Positions 1-8,718 of a stretch of DNA of 64,000 bases are shown here, piece by piece. The stretch's first letter is position 1. Every line of letters starts with the position of its first letter. The DNA lies in assembly GCF_002585305.1 (NCBI RefSeq), contig NZ_NUNF01000020.1:1-64000 (forward strand), given 5' to 3'. The notes beneath the pieces were generated by a model, which searched no databases, was not told the DNA's origin, and was given only the letters and a program-made list of their open reading frames with translations. Origin of the DNA: Bacillus sp. AFS037270 (GTDB lineage Bacteria > Bacillota > Bacilli > Bacillales_B > DSM-18226). Position numbers and translations under genes: made by a program.

Positions 1-468
1 CTTTATGGGTTACAGTTCAAGTCTGGGAGTTCTCTTTTTAATCCTCTTTCCACCAAGAGCAAATTACTCTGCTGATAGTTGCATTATAAAAGCCCTGAAA
101 ATCCTTGTTTTATGCGGATTCAGCACACGCCAAGTTCGTTCCATTTCCGTGCTTGTGCGAACTTGAAATTATAATTCATTTTATTACATTTGATGAAATG
201 GCTTAATATCAAGGGTTTGATAGTCTTTTTTATAATTCATTTTATGCCGTTTAAGGCAAAATTAATCAAGTTCGAAATGGAAGGTTCTATTAGGTAACAA
301 AGAAAAAACTTTTTACTACATCAACAGGGTTAAATCTTAACATGTTATTGTGGGTCTTGGTTTCCGCTTTACGGCTGATTGGATAATATTTTTAATGGTA
401 AGAAGTAAATATTTATCCTAAAATGGAGACTGTAGAGGTTGAGGGAAAACGGTCTAAAAAACTATTAA
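1..468. other. intergenic, no gene seen
   Basis: No credible reading frame or RNA gene was found. There is an 8-base inverted repeat (caagttcg at about 132 and cgaacttg at about 158), and the string ttataattcatttta occurs twice (near 169 and 229). These may be scars next to the tRNA-like gene that follows, but nothing more can be supported. Confidence 0.4.
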
Positions 469-602
469 GAGACTGCCGAGACCCCTTGATATTACTGAGG
501 AATTTGAAGCTGTTTTGACCACTGGTCCCATAGACAGTCTTCAAAACTGCTTGAGACCTGCGTGCCAGGTCTGGTGGGTTCGATTCCCACGCAGTCCCGC
601 CA
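469..602 (+). tRNA. selC: selenocysteine tRNA-like gene (anticodon TCA), abnormal D arm
   Basis: The 3' half is a convincing tRNA-Sec. A seven-base loop carries TCA at 541-543 on a short stem. It is followed by a long variable arm with a perfect 7-bp stem (agacctg/caggtct), a T arm gtggg-ttcgatt-cccac, and an acceptor strand ending in gCCA at 602. The 5' acceptor strand gagactgc (469-476) pairs with gcagtccc except for one A-C mismatch. The D arm is the problem: gacc at 480-483 can pair with ggtc at 524-527, leaving a loop of about 40 bases where bacterial tRNA-Sec has only a few. It may be a decayed gene, a recombined 5' half, or a tRNA with a D-loop insertion. No selA, selB or selD lies in the window. 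Confidence 0.5.
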
Positions 603-940
603 AATAAAAATTAAATCAATTACATAACTTCCCACCTCAACAGCTTTTTATCTCGTTTTTAAGATTTAACTGTGTAAAACCGAGATATGAAACTGTGTGT
701 GTTCAGAGCCTTCAAATTATATATTTGGAGGTTTTTTGTGTGCGCAGAAGTGTGAAGAAATAAGAAGAGTTGTAACAACGTGAAAGGTATCTGAAGGCTT
801 TACAATATGTGAGATTGCTTTTGAATAATAATGTTGCATATTAAATTATCGTAATCTAAAAAAATATCAACATATTTAGACAAATACAAGAGAAGAATAT
901 ATACTTATTATAAGGAAAAAACATGAAAAGAGGAGAAAAA
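603..940. other. leader region between tRNA and parM-like gene
   Basis: This stretch contains one rho-independent terminator (709-737). No direct repeats of the parC centromere type are obvious to the eye, although a ParM/ParR-like pair follows. A small inverted repeat gttg-taa-caac lies near 770. No gene is supported. Confidence 0.4.
709..737 (+). terminator. rho-independent terminator
   Basis: A 9-bp stem (ccttcaaat/atttggagg, one G-T pair) with a 5-base loop is followed by six T. It sits about 107 bases after the tRNA-like gene and could end its transcript. Confidence 0.7.
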
Positions 941-2095
941 ATGGATATAAAACGTCAGAATGTCGATTTTGGTAATTCTATCTTTCAAACCCTTGTGGAT
1001 GGTTATTATTTTGAGATTCCTACAAATGTAGTAGAAATAACGAAGGAAAAAGCAGACGGTCACTTTCCGTCTACTTTTAATGACTCCCAATTCCTTCTTC
1101 AAAATATGCTCATTCAAACTACAATAGACGGTGTAGAGAAATATTATCTAGTGGGCGATTCAGCAGAAAAACAGGTGTTAGGAAACATTCATATCAACAA
1201 GCTTCATGATAAAACACAATCTGAGATTCCCTATGTGATGTTCCTGGCATCAGTTGCCTATTACAATGTATTAAAAGGAAACAGCAAAGAAGATAACCGA
1301 GTGAACATTAATTATTTTTCAACCATGCTTCCAATTTGGTTACTTAAGAAAACGAATAAGTTCAGTGATATGCAAAATAAAATGGCTAGCAGATTCGAAG
1401 GGGAGCACCAAGTAGCGATTTTAACTCCCGGATTAGAAAGAGTTGTAACCATTCACGTCGAAACAAGCAAATGCCGGATTGAAAGCGAAGTTGCTCGCTG
1501 GGCAATAAAAAAAGATTTTGATTTGCAGGACCGTGAGGAAGCAAATTCATTTAAAAACTATGAAACCCTAATTGTTGATTTAGGGGGAGGGACCGTTGAT
1601 CTTGCCTTGCTCCAAGCAGGACTTCAAGCTCCTAAGAGCAGGGATTCATTGAACTGCTTCACTGACATTTCGTACTTAAAACACATCGAAAAACTGAGAA
1701 ATGAAAAGTTATTAGAGTACTTTGATGATGTTCGCTCACTAGAAGAATTCATTATCAATAACATAGAGAAAACAAAAATGGAGCAACGGGATGGCAATAG
1801 CGGTAAAAAAGTTGATCTTACAGAGCAAATCCATGAGTCGTTAAGGGAGTATACGCAAATTTTATTAACGAAAATTGAAACCACATTCCCATCACCTAAA
1901 GATAAGGTCTATAAATATGTTTATATAGGTGGAATTGCCGGAATCCTTAAACGATTCATTGAAGAATCGATTGATACAAGGTATGGCGTCGAAATAAGAG
2001 AGCAAAATCATCTATTCCTACCTGATGCAAGAAAGTTAAATTTATATGGTCTAGAAATTTTAAGCAGGCATGAAACAAACGCAGTTTTCGCATAA
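941..2095 (+). CDS. ParM/StbA-family actin-like ATPase
   Basis: This is a 384-residue actin-fold protein of the plasmid-segregation ParM/Alp type; such proteins polymerise with ATP and push or pull DNA bound by a partner protein. The nucleotide-binding motif IVDLGGGTVDLALL lies at about residues 211-224, and an adenosine-type motif YIGGIAGIL lies near 328-336. The start was set at ATG 941, not the upstream ATG 923, because agaggag lies between them at the right spacing. The stop lies 16 bases before the next gene, which has a ribbon-helix-helix-like segment as ParR adaptors do, so the two are probably one segregation cassette. It lies between an intact and a decayed tRNA-Sec 3' half, which suggests an integrated plasmid or island. 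The family is fairly sure; the exact subfamily is not. Confidence 0.8.
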   Translation: MDIKRQNVDFGNSIFQTLVDGYYFEIPTNVVEITKEKADGHFPSTFNDSQFLLQNMLIQTTIDGVEKYYLVGDSAEKQVLGNIHINKLHDKTQSEIPYVMFLASVAYYNVLKGNSKEDNRVNINYFSTMLPIWLLKKTNKFSDMQNKMASRFEGEHQVAILTPGLERVVTIHVETSKCRIESEVARWAIKKDFDLQDREEANSFKNYETLIVDLGGGTVDLALLQAGLQAPKSRDSLNCFTDISYLKHIEKLRNEKLLEYFDDVRSLEEFIINNIEKTKMEQRDGNSGKKVDLTEQIHESLREYTQILLTKIETTFPSPKDKVYKYVYIGGIAGILKRFIEESIDTRYGVEIREQNHLFLPDARKLNLYGLEILSRHETNAVFA

Positions 2096-2111
2096 GAAGG
2101 GAGAAGAACGT

Positions 2112-2828
2112 ATGAGCAACAAAGATCATCTTCTGGGTGATAAGTCCGCTTTCGGATTAAACAGTATGTATTCAGATCTGGGTCAACAAATGTTTGCGCC
2201 ATTTTACGCTCTATCAAACTTTTTTTTAACTGCTTCTAATCTACAAACGGATGTGTTCAAATTAATGAATTTGGAATCTGGACGTAAAAACGAACGTGTA
2301 AGGTTGACTTTAAATACATCGAAAATCTCTCCAAAGGTGTATGCATTTCTTGAGCAAAAAGCACAGGCAAATGAGCTGGAGGATTATATTACGAAGCTTG
2401 TCGAGCAGGATTTGGATAAATCAGAAAAAGAAGAAACAATTACCTTAATAGATACACTTCGTGAAGAGTTTTTAGGTAAGATCAATTTACTTAAACAAGA
2501 ATTTGCCTCTGGTCTCGCAGCTGATCCTATTGGGAGGGGGTCCCTCCAAGCAAACGAGATACGGGATTTTATCACGAAACTCGGTGAGAAAAAATTGGAT
2601 AAGGATCAATTTCAAACGTTATTAAAGTCCTTTCGCAGCGAGCTATTAAGTGAGATTAATCTACTTAAAAATGAACTTACTTCTCGTCCTGTTGATCCTG
2701 CTAATTCAAATAACACAAAGCCTGCTATGGAACACACTAAAGAAGTGAACGATTTGAAAGAAGGGCAATTACTTAAAAGTGATCAAGTTACAGGGACTAT
2801 TAAAGAAGTTATAGATATCGATTTTTAA
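2112..2828 (+). CDS. ParR-like partner with internal duplication
   Basis: The product is a 238-residue protein with no function recognised with certainty. Residues 61-100 (RVRLTLNTS, then two helices) have the beta-alpha-alpha outline of a ribbon-helix-helix DNA-binding domain like ParR. A unit of about 46 residues is then repeated: NELEDYITKL to KINLLKQEFAS (about 87-133) and NEIRDFITKL to EINLLKNELTS (about 148-191). Both are amphipathic, probably helical or coiled. ATG 2112 was chosen because AGAAGGGAGAAG precedes it; an in-frame ATG at 2070 overlaps the upstream gene without a good ribosome site. The position directly after a ParM-like ATPase supports a role as DNA-binding adaptor, but this is inference. 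A strong terminator follows. Confidence 0.7.
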   Translation: MSNKDHLLGDKSAFGLNSMYSDLGQQMFAPFYALSNFFLTASNLQTDVFKLMNLESGRKNERVRLTLNTSKISPKVYAFLEQKAQANELEDYITKLVEQDLDKSEKEETITLIDTLREEFLGKINLLKQEFASGLAADPIGRGSLQANEIRDFITKLGEKKLDKDQFQTLLKSFRSELLSEINLLKNELTSRPVDPANSNNTKPAMEHTKEVNDLKEGQLLKSDQVTGTIKEVIDIDF

Positions 2829-2835
2829 AATATGA

Positions 2836-2869
2836 AGTAGCAGAATGATGTTCTGTTACTTTTTTTTTT
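2836..2869 (+). terminator. terminator of the ParM/ParR-like operon
   Basis: A 10-bp stem (agtagcagaa/ttctgttact, one G-T pair) with a 5-base loop is followed by nine T, eight bases after the stop codon. Confidence 0.85.
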
Positions 2870-2979
2870 CGTTATCCTTTTGTTCCAATTTTCTTAGACC
2901 TCTCACGTAATTTTTGTTATTGGAAGAGAATTACAAATATTCGGGGCGAAATCAAGGTGTTTAGCTGTTAAATTCCCGA

Positions 2980-3013
2980 GAAAATAATCAAACGAGGGAG
3001 TATGATTATTTTC
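2980..3013. repeat. 11-bp perfect inverted repeat
   Basis: The arms gaaaataatca and tgattattttc are perfect and separated by 12 bases. It lies between two convergent genes and could act as a terminator, though neither side has a clean T run. Confidence 0.5.
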
Positions 3014-3083
3014 TTGTTTGTTTAATATTTCGATTCAATAAAATCCAAGAAAGAGGTTTATTGGATTAAGTCGAATATATGAA

Positions 3084-4496
3084 TCATGGAACAATCTCAA
3101 AAACAGTACCCTGGTTAAAATCAGTCACTTTCATAGAGCCATAAACCCCTAAATATAGTCTGGTTTGATCCTGATTCGTTCCCAAATTAACATAATAAGC
3201 TGATTGAGCTCCAAAATTATAATCCGTTTCAATCACACTAAAATCATTTAGGTTACCATCGGCTCTAACCCTGGTATAAGCTAAAACTCCTCTAACTGGA
3301 GGTCGAGCTTCTTCAACACGGGCAAGGTCGGTAAACACAACACTTCCGGTTAAATCGGGGATTCCATTCCCCATAAAGGCTTGCACTCCTGTAAGTGCTG
3401 TTCCTGCAAACTTATCGGGGCGGGGATCTTTATGAAAATAACTAGTTAGAGGCTGAAGACGCCTCACAGAAGTGTTTACAGCTTCATTGTAATAAGCAAT
3501 TGTTTTCTCATCCAAAGTCGGATTTGCAGAACAGCCCCTTATTATCGACGTAGGAAAAGCCCCTTCCCACCCTCGCCAGCCAAAGTTAATAAAGCCTTCT
3601 TTGTCAGGTTCAGTGTTTCTTAAGGAAGCTTGAACAAGTTGGGTAACCGGTATTGGTTTATAATGAACGAATGAAAAAATCGACTCTACTAAATCCTGTC
3701 CGACATTTCCTACATATTTGATATATTGATTATAAAACTTTTGAAATGAAATGCCTGGTATGTTGCGAACCCCTTTAGCTATGACCGTAAGCGTTTCCTG
3801 AGTAGTTGCAGGCAGTTCATTAAAACGTGTGACTACAGGTGGATTATTGATTGTATTCTTACCTACGTCAATTTCAATGATTTTACCGGCAATTTCCAAA
3901 TTATCCTGGCTTAAATTAAATGGATCATAGCCTGATCCACCATCTCCGGTTGTTAAAACAAGTTTTCCTGTTTCAGGTGAAAAGTTTAAGCTATTGACAC
4001 CATTATGATTTAAAAAGGGTCTTCTTAAGTTGAGTAATGTACGTCTTTTTTGAGGTTGACCATTCGATTGTAAACTCCATTCTTCCACTGTATCAATATG
4101 ATCAAATTGAGTTTCTCTATTTATCCACTTTCGGTTTAAGGTTTTGGGATCACATGGGTTAGGACTAAAATTTTCAGAAAGAGCCCCTGGACCTTGTGTT
4201 CCAGCTACTGAATAATGAAGATAAAACAGACCATTATAATAAAATTCGGGATGAAACGCTAACCCTAGCAATCCCCGTTCATCATATCCACCACTAGAAC
4301 CGCCTAGTTTTATGATTTGCGGGCGAATATCTAAAAAAGTTCTTATAACTCCGTCTCCTATGTAAAAAATCTCTCCTACCTGGGTTGCAATAAATAATCT
4401 TTCAATTGAGTCACCCGGAAGTATTGTTGTTTTCACAACAGTGGGTAAATTTATCCTACTAACAATGGGCCGTAAACCAACCTTAACTTTTATCAC
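3084..4496 (-). CDS. PQQ-type glucose/sorbosone dehydrogenase-like protein
   Basis: The 470-residue protein belongs to the glucose/sorbosone dehydrogenase beta-propeller family, whose members oxidise aldose sugars using PQQ. Family landmarks are YDERGLLGLAFHP (residues 71-83), the NHNG segment with a histidine at 164 and TGDGGSG (183-189). No signal peptide is seen, although many relatives are secreted. The start is GTG at 4496 with AAGGAG about 12 bases upstream. Bacilli generally do not make PQQ, so real cofactor use is uncertain; relatives in the Bacillus cereus group look similar from memory. It stands alone, convergent with the ParM/ParR-like pair. Confidence 0.75.
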   Translation of the reverse strand: MIKVKVGLRPIVSRINLPTVVKTTILPGDSIERLFIATQVGEIFYIGDGVIRTFLDIRPQIIKLGGSSGGYDERGLLGLAFHPEFYYNGLFYLHYSVAGTQGPGALSENFSPNPCDPKTLNRKWINRETQFDHIDTVEEWSLQSNGQPQKRRTLLNLRRPFLNHNGVNSLNFSPETGKLVLTTGDGGSGYDPFNLSQDNLEIAGKIIEIDVGKNTINNPPVVTRFNELPATTQETLTVIAKGVRNIPGISFQKFYNQYIKYVGNVGQDLVESIFSFVHYKPIPVTQLVQASLRNTEPDKEGFINFGWRGWEGAFPTSIIRGCSANPTLDEKTIAYYNEAVNTSVRRLQPLTSYFHKDPRPDKFAGTALTGVQAFMGNGIPDLTGSVVFTDLARVEEARPPVRGVLAYTRVRADGNLNDFSVIETDYNFGAQSAYYVNLGTNQDQTRLYLGVYGSMKVTDFNQGTVFEIVP

Positions 4497-4942
4497 CTAA
4501 CTTTCCACTCCTTCGTATAGTTTTCTTTTATAAGGATATGATTAGAACGGTTTCATTAGTACCCAAGTAGGGCTGGGGAATCTGATAAGGAAATAGCACC
4601 ATTTTCCACACCAGCGTCTGAGTACAAAGATTCTCTATACTGCGGAAAGATCTTCAAGCACGTCCCAACTAACGCCCTGGATGATAACTTCAAAAGAACT
4701 TAGAAAATATATAAAAGAAAATCAAAAGCACAGTAGTTGTGGTTGTTTTTAGCTGGATTAATAAATCAATTAACCATTGCTCTAGATAAGGTTTTAGATT
4801 CAAAGCTTTTTAACCCCTTTAAGGGGTAAAAAGTTGGAATTTTATAATAGATAATGTCTCTTACTTTTTTACATGATAAAATAAATGAGCTGATCATGAA
4901 ACATGACTACATAAATGATAAATCAACGGAGAGGAGTTACTA
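4497..4942. other. intergenic, no gene seen
   Basis: No reading frame is supported. A short hairpin with cccc/gggg core (about 4813-4829, AACCCCTTTAAGGGGT) lies about 115 bases upstream of the UPF0316 gene and may be an operator or part of a leader. Confidence 0.4.
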
Positions 4943-5491
4943 ATGCTAATGAATATTATTTTAATTTTTGCTCTTCAATTACTGTATGTCCCTATCTTGA
5001 CACTTCGGACTATTTTTTTAGTGAAGAATATGAGTGTTGCAGCTTCATCATTTGGAATACTGGAGGCCCTAATTTATGTATTCGGTCTTTCCTTAGTTTT
5101 TTCGGGTCACCAAAGCATTGCTGAAATGGTCGTTTATGCTGTAGGTTTTGGAGTAGGATTATATATTGGTACACGTATAGAAAATAAGTTAGCCATTGGC
5201 TACACTTGTTTAGTTGTGAATTTAATGGAAATGAATGAAGAACTGATTGCTTTATTAAGAAATAAAGGATTCGGAGTTACCGTCTTTGAAGGAATGGGGC
5301 GTGATAGTAAAAGATTTCAATTAGAAATACTGACAAAACGAAACCGCGAAAATGAAGTGATGGATTTAATCGAAGAATATGAGCCAAAAGCATTTATCAT
5401 CTCTTATGAACCGCGTAAATTTAAAGGAGGATACCTCATTAAAGCGATGAAAAAGCATTTGAAAAAAGGTAACACTGTTAAACAAATGTAA
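4943..5491 (+). CDS. UPF0316/YebE-family membrane protein (DUF2179)
   Basis: The 182-residue protein has three probable membrane segments (about 4-24, 34-52, 58-78) followed by a soluble domain beginning near LAIGYTCLVV and containing LLRNKGFGVTVFEG, typical of DUF2179. It resembles the B. subtilis YebE/UPF0316 group, whose function is not established. ATG 4943 is preceded by ggagaggag at good spacing. The next gene begins 29 bases downstream, so the two may be co-transcribed. Confidence 0.8.
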   Translation: MLMNIILIFALQLLYVPILTLRTIFLVKNMSVAASSFGILEALIYVFGLSLVFSGHQSIAEMVVYAVGFGVGLYIGTRIENKLAIGYTCLVVNLMEMNEELIALLRNKGFGVTVFEGMGRDSKRFQLEILTKRNRENEVMDLIEEYEPKAFIISYEPRKFKGGYLIKAMKKHLKKGNTVKQM

Positions 5492-5520
5492 GAGAAGTAT
5501 AATTTTCCACATGGTAAAAG

Positions 5521-6150
5521 GTGGTGATTTTACTGATCAAGGAGCAACATTACCTGATTGCTTTCTTACTCTTGTTCTCTACTGTGCTCGTTTGGTCTGC
5601 CATCAATCCACATGATCAGTTTACATGGTGGCTCGAGGTGATCCCGGCTTTAATAGGAGTATTAATTTTGTTTTTTACCTACAGGTTGTTTCGCTTTACG
5701 ATTCTTGTTTATTTTTTGGTTCTTATACACTCTGCCATATTATTCATTGGTGGGCACTATACTTACGCTGAAATGCCACTGTTCAATTGGCTAATGGATA
5801 TTTGGGGCTTAGAGCGAAATTATTATGATAGGCTTGGTCATTTTGCACAAGGCTTTATCCCTGCCATCATAATTCGAGAACTTCTGATTAGGACTTCTCC
5901 TTTAAAGGGTTCCAAATGGCTTCCCGTATCAGTGGTATGTATGTGTTTAGCGATCAGCGCAGCATATGAGTTAGTTGAATTTTTGGTTGCTCTCCTAACG
6001 GGAGAAGCAGCTGAAGCTTTCCTTGGGACTCAGGGAGATATATGGGATACGCAATGGGACATGCTGATTGCCCTTATTGGTTCCATCATTTCATACATTT
6101 CTCTTAGTAAAATTCACTCTCAGCAACTAAACCGTTTAATTAATAATTAA
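5521..6150 (+). CDS. DUF2238 (YjdF-family) membrane protein
   Basis: The 209-residue integral membrane protein has five or six hydrophobic segments and the family motif YYDRLGHFAQGF near residues 100-111 and GTQGDIWDTQWDM near 169-181. The family is widespread and its role unknown. The start is unclear: the reading frame opens with GTG GTG at 5521, but these bases are themselves part of a near-perfect ribosome site (aaaggtggtga), so translation may begin at the CTG at 5533. The gene ends just before the decayed tRNA copy. Confidence 0.7.
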   Translation: MVILLIKEQHYLIAFLLLFSTVLVWSAINPHDQFTWWLEVIPALIGVLILFFTYRLFRFTILVYFLVLIHSAILFIGGHYTYAEMPLFNWLMDIWGLERNYYDRLGHFAQGFIPAIIIRELLIRTSPLKGSKWLPVSVVCMCLAISAAYELVEFLVALLTGEAAEAFLGTQGDIWDTQWDMLIALIGSIISYISLSKIHSQQLNRLINN

Positions 6151-6168
6151 ATGAGGAAAACAAAAGAG

Positions 6169-6237
6169 GTCTTCAAAATTACTTGATACCTGCACAACAT
6201 GTCTGTTGGGTCCGATTTCCACGCAGTCACTACAAAG
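6169..6237 (+). pseudogene. decayed copy of the tRNA-Sec 3' half
   Basis: This 69-base stretch aligns without gaps to 537-605 at 54 of 69 positions. It keeps gtcttcaaaa, cttga, acctgc, gtctg, the T-arm core and ccacgcagtc, but has lost the CCA end and the pairing of the variable arm. The 5' half of a tRNA is absent. A truncated 3' copy downstream of an intact 3' half is the usual mark of integration into a tRNA gene. Confidence 0.7.
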
Positions 6238-6388
6238 AAATTCAATTTTATCCAACGGTTTGAACAATTTTTGAAAACTGTGATTTAACGGTTATTTAAA
6301 ACCTTTAAACTGCGAAAAAGTAATGACAGCTTTTTGTTTAACTTTTAAAAATGCGGGTATATAATAATTAGCTACTTTCCCCCGTATC

Positions 6389-6437
6389 CTTATTTTGCTA
6401 TTAACTTTGACTATCTTAATTGATAGTCCTTTTTTTT
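6389..6437 (+). repeat. left copy of a repeat bracketing the rsb block, ending in a terminator
   Basis: The segment begins cttattttgct and ends with the hairpin gactatc-ttaatt-gatagtc (6409-6428) plus eight T. A similar segment lies at 10900-10946. The hairpin itself is a good rho-independent terminator, yet no gene directly upstream on this strand needs it except the DUF2238 gene about 260 bases away. Confidence 0.65.
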
Positions 6438-6876
6438 GATTACTTTTAGTACCGTTAACCTTGCCTTTGTCGTTCTAGGATAGATTCTCTTTCAGATTTA
6501 ATATGATGTAAATAGCCTATATAATAATCATATAATACGGTGTACTTTAAATAGATTAAACACATATCTTTTATTATTTTTCTAAAACTAGCGCTTCCTA
6601 GAGCCACCGCTTTTCTTAATATTTGTGTTATTGGTATAATACTAAAAAGCGTAATTATCAAAGTAAAGGAGGATTAATATGGGGGAGTACTATATTCTTG
6701 AATATATCCCCCAAAATAGGTAGTAGCTGTTCGATGAGTAATTAGATAAACTAAACAGTTTACATAAGAAAAATGTATCAAATATCGGACAAAGGTATAT
6801 CAATATTTGTAATGAATATATAAATCTATCAATTTATGAAGTAATAAATTTCAAGCTACTGTAGTCTAAGGGGATT

Positions 6877-6927
6877 ATGGCTGTATTAGAAATGACAAAT
6901 CGAAAGATTGTAACAATGGAGGAATAG
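6877..6927 (+). CDS. possible 16-residue leader peptide before rsbS
   Basis: ATG 6877 follows aagggg and the 16-codon frame ([16 protein letters not shown]) ends with TAG at 6925-6927, inside the ribosome site and one base before the ATG of rsbS. Such spacing would couple its translation to rsbS. In most bacilli rsbR is the gene before rsbS, so this could also be a chance frame. Confidence 0.3.
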   Translation: MAVLEMTNRKIVTMEE

Positions 6928-6928
6928 A

Positions 6929-7315
6929 ATGAATACAAGAATACCAATTCTAAAATTATATGATTGTCTGTTTGTTTCTATTCAGTGGGAGCTGGATGAT
7001 AAAACCGCAATAGAATTTCAAGAATCATTGCTTCAAAGAATACATGAAACCGGTGCTAGCGGTGTTGTTATTGATTTAACGTCTGTAGATATGATTGATT
7101 CATTTATTGCTAAGGTGCTAGGTGATGTTATTAGTATGGCCAAATTGATGGGTGTAAAAGTTGTTATAACTGGCATTCAACCAGCTGTAGCGATTACTCT
7201 AGTTGAACTTGGAATCCACCTCCAAGATGTCCATACAGCATTAGATTTAGAAAAGGGGTTAGAAATATTACAAGGGAGTTGGGGGATTAAAGCATGGAAA
7301 ACGAATCCTCTGTAA
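6929..7315 (+). CDS. rsbS: RsbS, stressosome scaffold and RsbT antagonist
   Basis: The 128-residue single STAS-domain protein is the stressosome core that, with RsbR proteins, holds the kinase RsbT until stress. The family segment [20 protein letters not shown] is present, and Ser58 in DMIDSF matches the serine (Ser59 in B. subtilis) that RsbT phosphorylates. Length and sequence match B. subtilis RsbS closely, with a slightly longer C terminus. ATG 6929 follows tggaggaa. The gene overlaps rsbT by 22 bases. No rsbR lies immediately upstream as it would in B. subtilis. Confidence 0.95.
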   Translation: MNTRIPILKLYDCLFVSIQWELDDKTAIEFQESLLQRIHETGASGVVIDLTSVDMIDSFIAKVLGDVISMAKLMGVKVVITGIQPAVAITLVELGIHLQDVHTALDLEKGLEILQGSWGIKAWKTNPL

Positions 7316-7710
7316 AAATATTATCAGAATGGGATATCGTTGCAGCTAGGCAACTAGGAAGAAACATTGCCAAAGAGCTAGGATTTGGAATAGTTGATCA
7401 GGCAAGAATTACCACTGCCATTTCTGAGTTGGCACGTAATATTTATTTATATGCAGGTAAGGGAGAAATTCATTTTGATCCTGTCAATAATTTTGAAAAA
7501 AAAGGTTTAAAAGTAATTGCTGTTGATCACGGCCCAGGAATTCCAGATATTAGGAGAGCGATGGAAGATGGGTTTTCAACATCTAATGGTTTAGGGGCAG
7601 GATTACCAGGAGTCAGACGTTTAATGGATGAATTCGATCTGATCTCATCACTTGGGGAAGGGACAACCATTCGGGTAGTAAAATGGCTTCGAGAAAGGAA
7701 GTTTGGTTAG
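7294..7710 (+). CDS. rsbT: RsbT, serine kinase and RsbU activator
   Basis: The 138-residue GHKL kinase phosphorylates RsbS and RsbR, then leaves the stressosome to activate RsbU. The N box is [12 protein letters not shown] with Asn49, the G1 box DHGPGIPD (78-85) and the G2 box GLGAGLPG (99-106), all intact. It overlaps the end of rsbS and is followed three bases later by rsbU, so the three genes form one translationally linked unit. Confidence 0.95.
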   Translation: MENESSVKILSEWDIVAARQLGRNIAKELGFGIVDQARITTAISELARNIYLYAGKGEIHFDPVNNFEKKGLKVIAVDHGPGIPDIRRAMEDGFSTSNGLGAGLPGVRRLMDEFDLISSLGEGTTIRVVKWLRERKFG

Positions 7711-7713
7711 AAG

Positions 7714-8718
7714 ATGGATTTTAAACTGATTTTAGAATCAAGTTATCGGGAAATACTTCGTAGATATATAGAAGAATCTTCCGAAACTGCACTGTATCAA
7801 GGACAAATGTTTAGCAGGAAATCCATTGAACAGCAAGTACCCCCTGAAGAAATTATTAGTATTCATTGTAAAGTCTTAAAGGATCTATTTCCAGATATTA
7901 GTGATGAAATTTTAGCTTCGTTTGATTTCCTCATTGAATTTATGATGAACTATGGCTTAGCCTATCAAGAACATCAAAGCTTACGGGACAAGCAATTTGA
8001 AATTAAATCTGAAATTGAAATCGCCGCCAGCATACAAGAAAACTTATTGGAAACGCCAATTCCGAAGCTAGATGGAGTAGATATTGGTGCCATAAGTATA
8101 CCGGCAAAGAAAATGAATGGAGACTTTTATCGCTTTGTTGAGGATGAAAAAAATATTAGTATTGCCATTGCCGATGTAATTGGCAAAGGAATACCTGCTG
8201 CACTTTGTATGTCTATGATAAAGTATGCAATGGATAGTTTACCAAAGTCCCGAAATAATCCCAAGGATGTGTTAACAAATTTAAATAGAGTAGTAGAAAA
8301 TAATGTTGATTCAAGTATGTTTATTACTATGTTTTACGGAATATATGATGTCATTAAGCATTCATTTACTTATGCTGCTGCAGGGCATGAACAAGGGTTC
8401 TATTATCACGCCTCTTCTCAGTCCTTTGCGGACCTGGAAACAAGAGGTATGGTGTTAGGTGTAGAACAGAATATTACATATGAGCAATATGAAAAACAGG
8501 TTAAACCCGGAGATATGATCGTTTTGCTATCTGACGGTGTGACTGAATCAAGGACGGAAAATGGATTTATCGAACGTTCGGTAATTACCGATTTAATTCA
8601 AACCTTTATGCATTTATCCGCACAAGAAATGGTGGAAAACATTTATCGTCATATTGAAAGACTTCAGAATTTTGAGTTAAGGGATGATTTTACGCTAATC
8701 ATTATAAAAAGAGTTTAA
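7714..8718 (+). CDS. rsbU: RsbU, PP2C-type phosphatase
   Basis: The 334-residue protein has an N-terminal RsbT-binding helical domain (about 1-85), a linker helix and a C-terminal PP2C/SpoIIE phosphatase domain (about 115-334). Metal-binding motifs are NGDFYR (135-140, Asp137), ADVIGKG (153-159), LSDGVTES (about 269-276) and RDDFTLI (about 324-330). It dephosphorylates RsbV so that sigma-B is released. No rsbV follows: the stop codon overlaps a sigma-B-type promoter, then rsbX comes about 145 bases later. Confidence 0.95.
   Translation: MDFKLILESSYREILRRYIEESSETALYQGQMFSRKSIEQQVPPEEIISIHCKVLKDLFPDISDEILASFDFLIEFMMNYGLAYQEHQSLRDKQFEIKSEIEIAASIQENLLETPIPKLDGVDIGAISIPAKKMNGDFYRFVEDEKNISIAIADVIGKGIPAALCMSMIKYAMDSLPKSRNNPKDVLTNLNRVVENNVDSSMFITMFYGIYDVIKHSFTYAAAGHEQGFYYHASSQSFADLETRGMVLGVEQNITYEQYEKQVKPGDMIVLLSDGVTESRTENGFIERSVITDLIQTFMHLSAQEMVENIYRHIERLQNFELRDDFTLIIIKRV

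Larger units (their letters stand above)
6151..6876. other. 726-base gap with tRNA remnant, terminator and a 14-codon frame
   Basis: The gap holds the decayed tRNA 3' half (6169-6237), a repeat ending in a terminator (6389-6437), and a very short frame 6679-6723 (14 codons, MGEYYILEYIPQNR) behind a strong AAAGGAGG. That frame is folded into a hairpin (ggggga/tccccc plus tatatt/aatata). It could be a remnant of a lost gene or a leader peptide. Nothing else is supported. Confidence 0.4.

Noticed and set aside
603..922. parC-like centromere repeats upstream of the ParM-like gene
   Set aside because: No repeated motif could be found by eye in the interval.
4800..4840. Sigma-B-type promoter before the UPF0316 gene
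   Set aside because: GGGTAA is present, but the -35 is GCTTTT and it falls inside a hairpin; the match is too weak.
6455..6661. 68-codon reverse-strand frame
   Set aside because: No ribosome site, no neighbour relation, and the composition looks non-coding.
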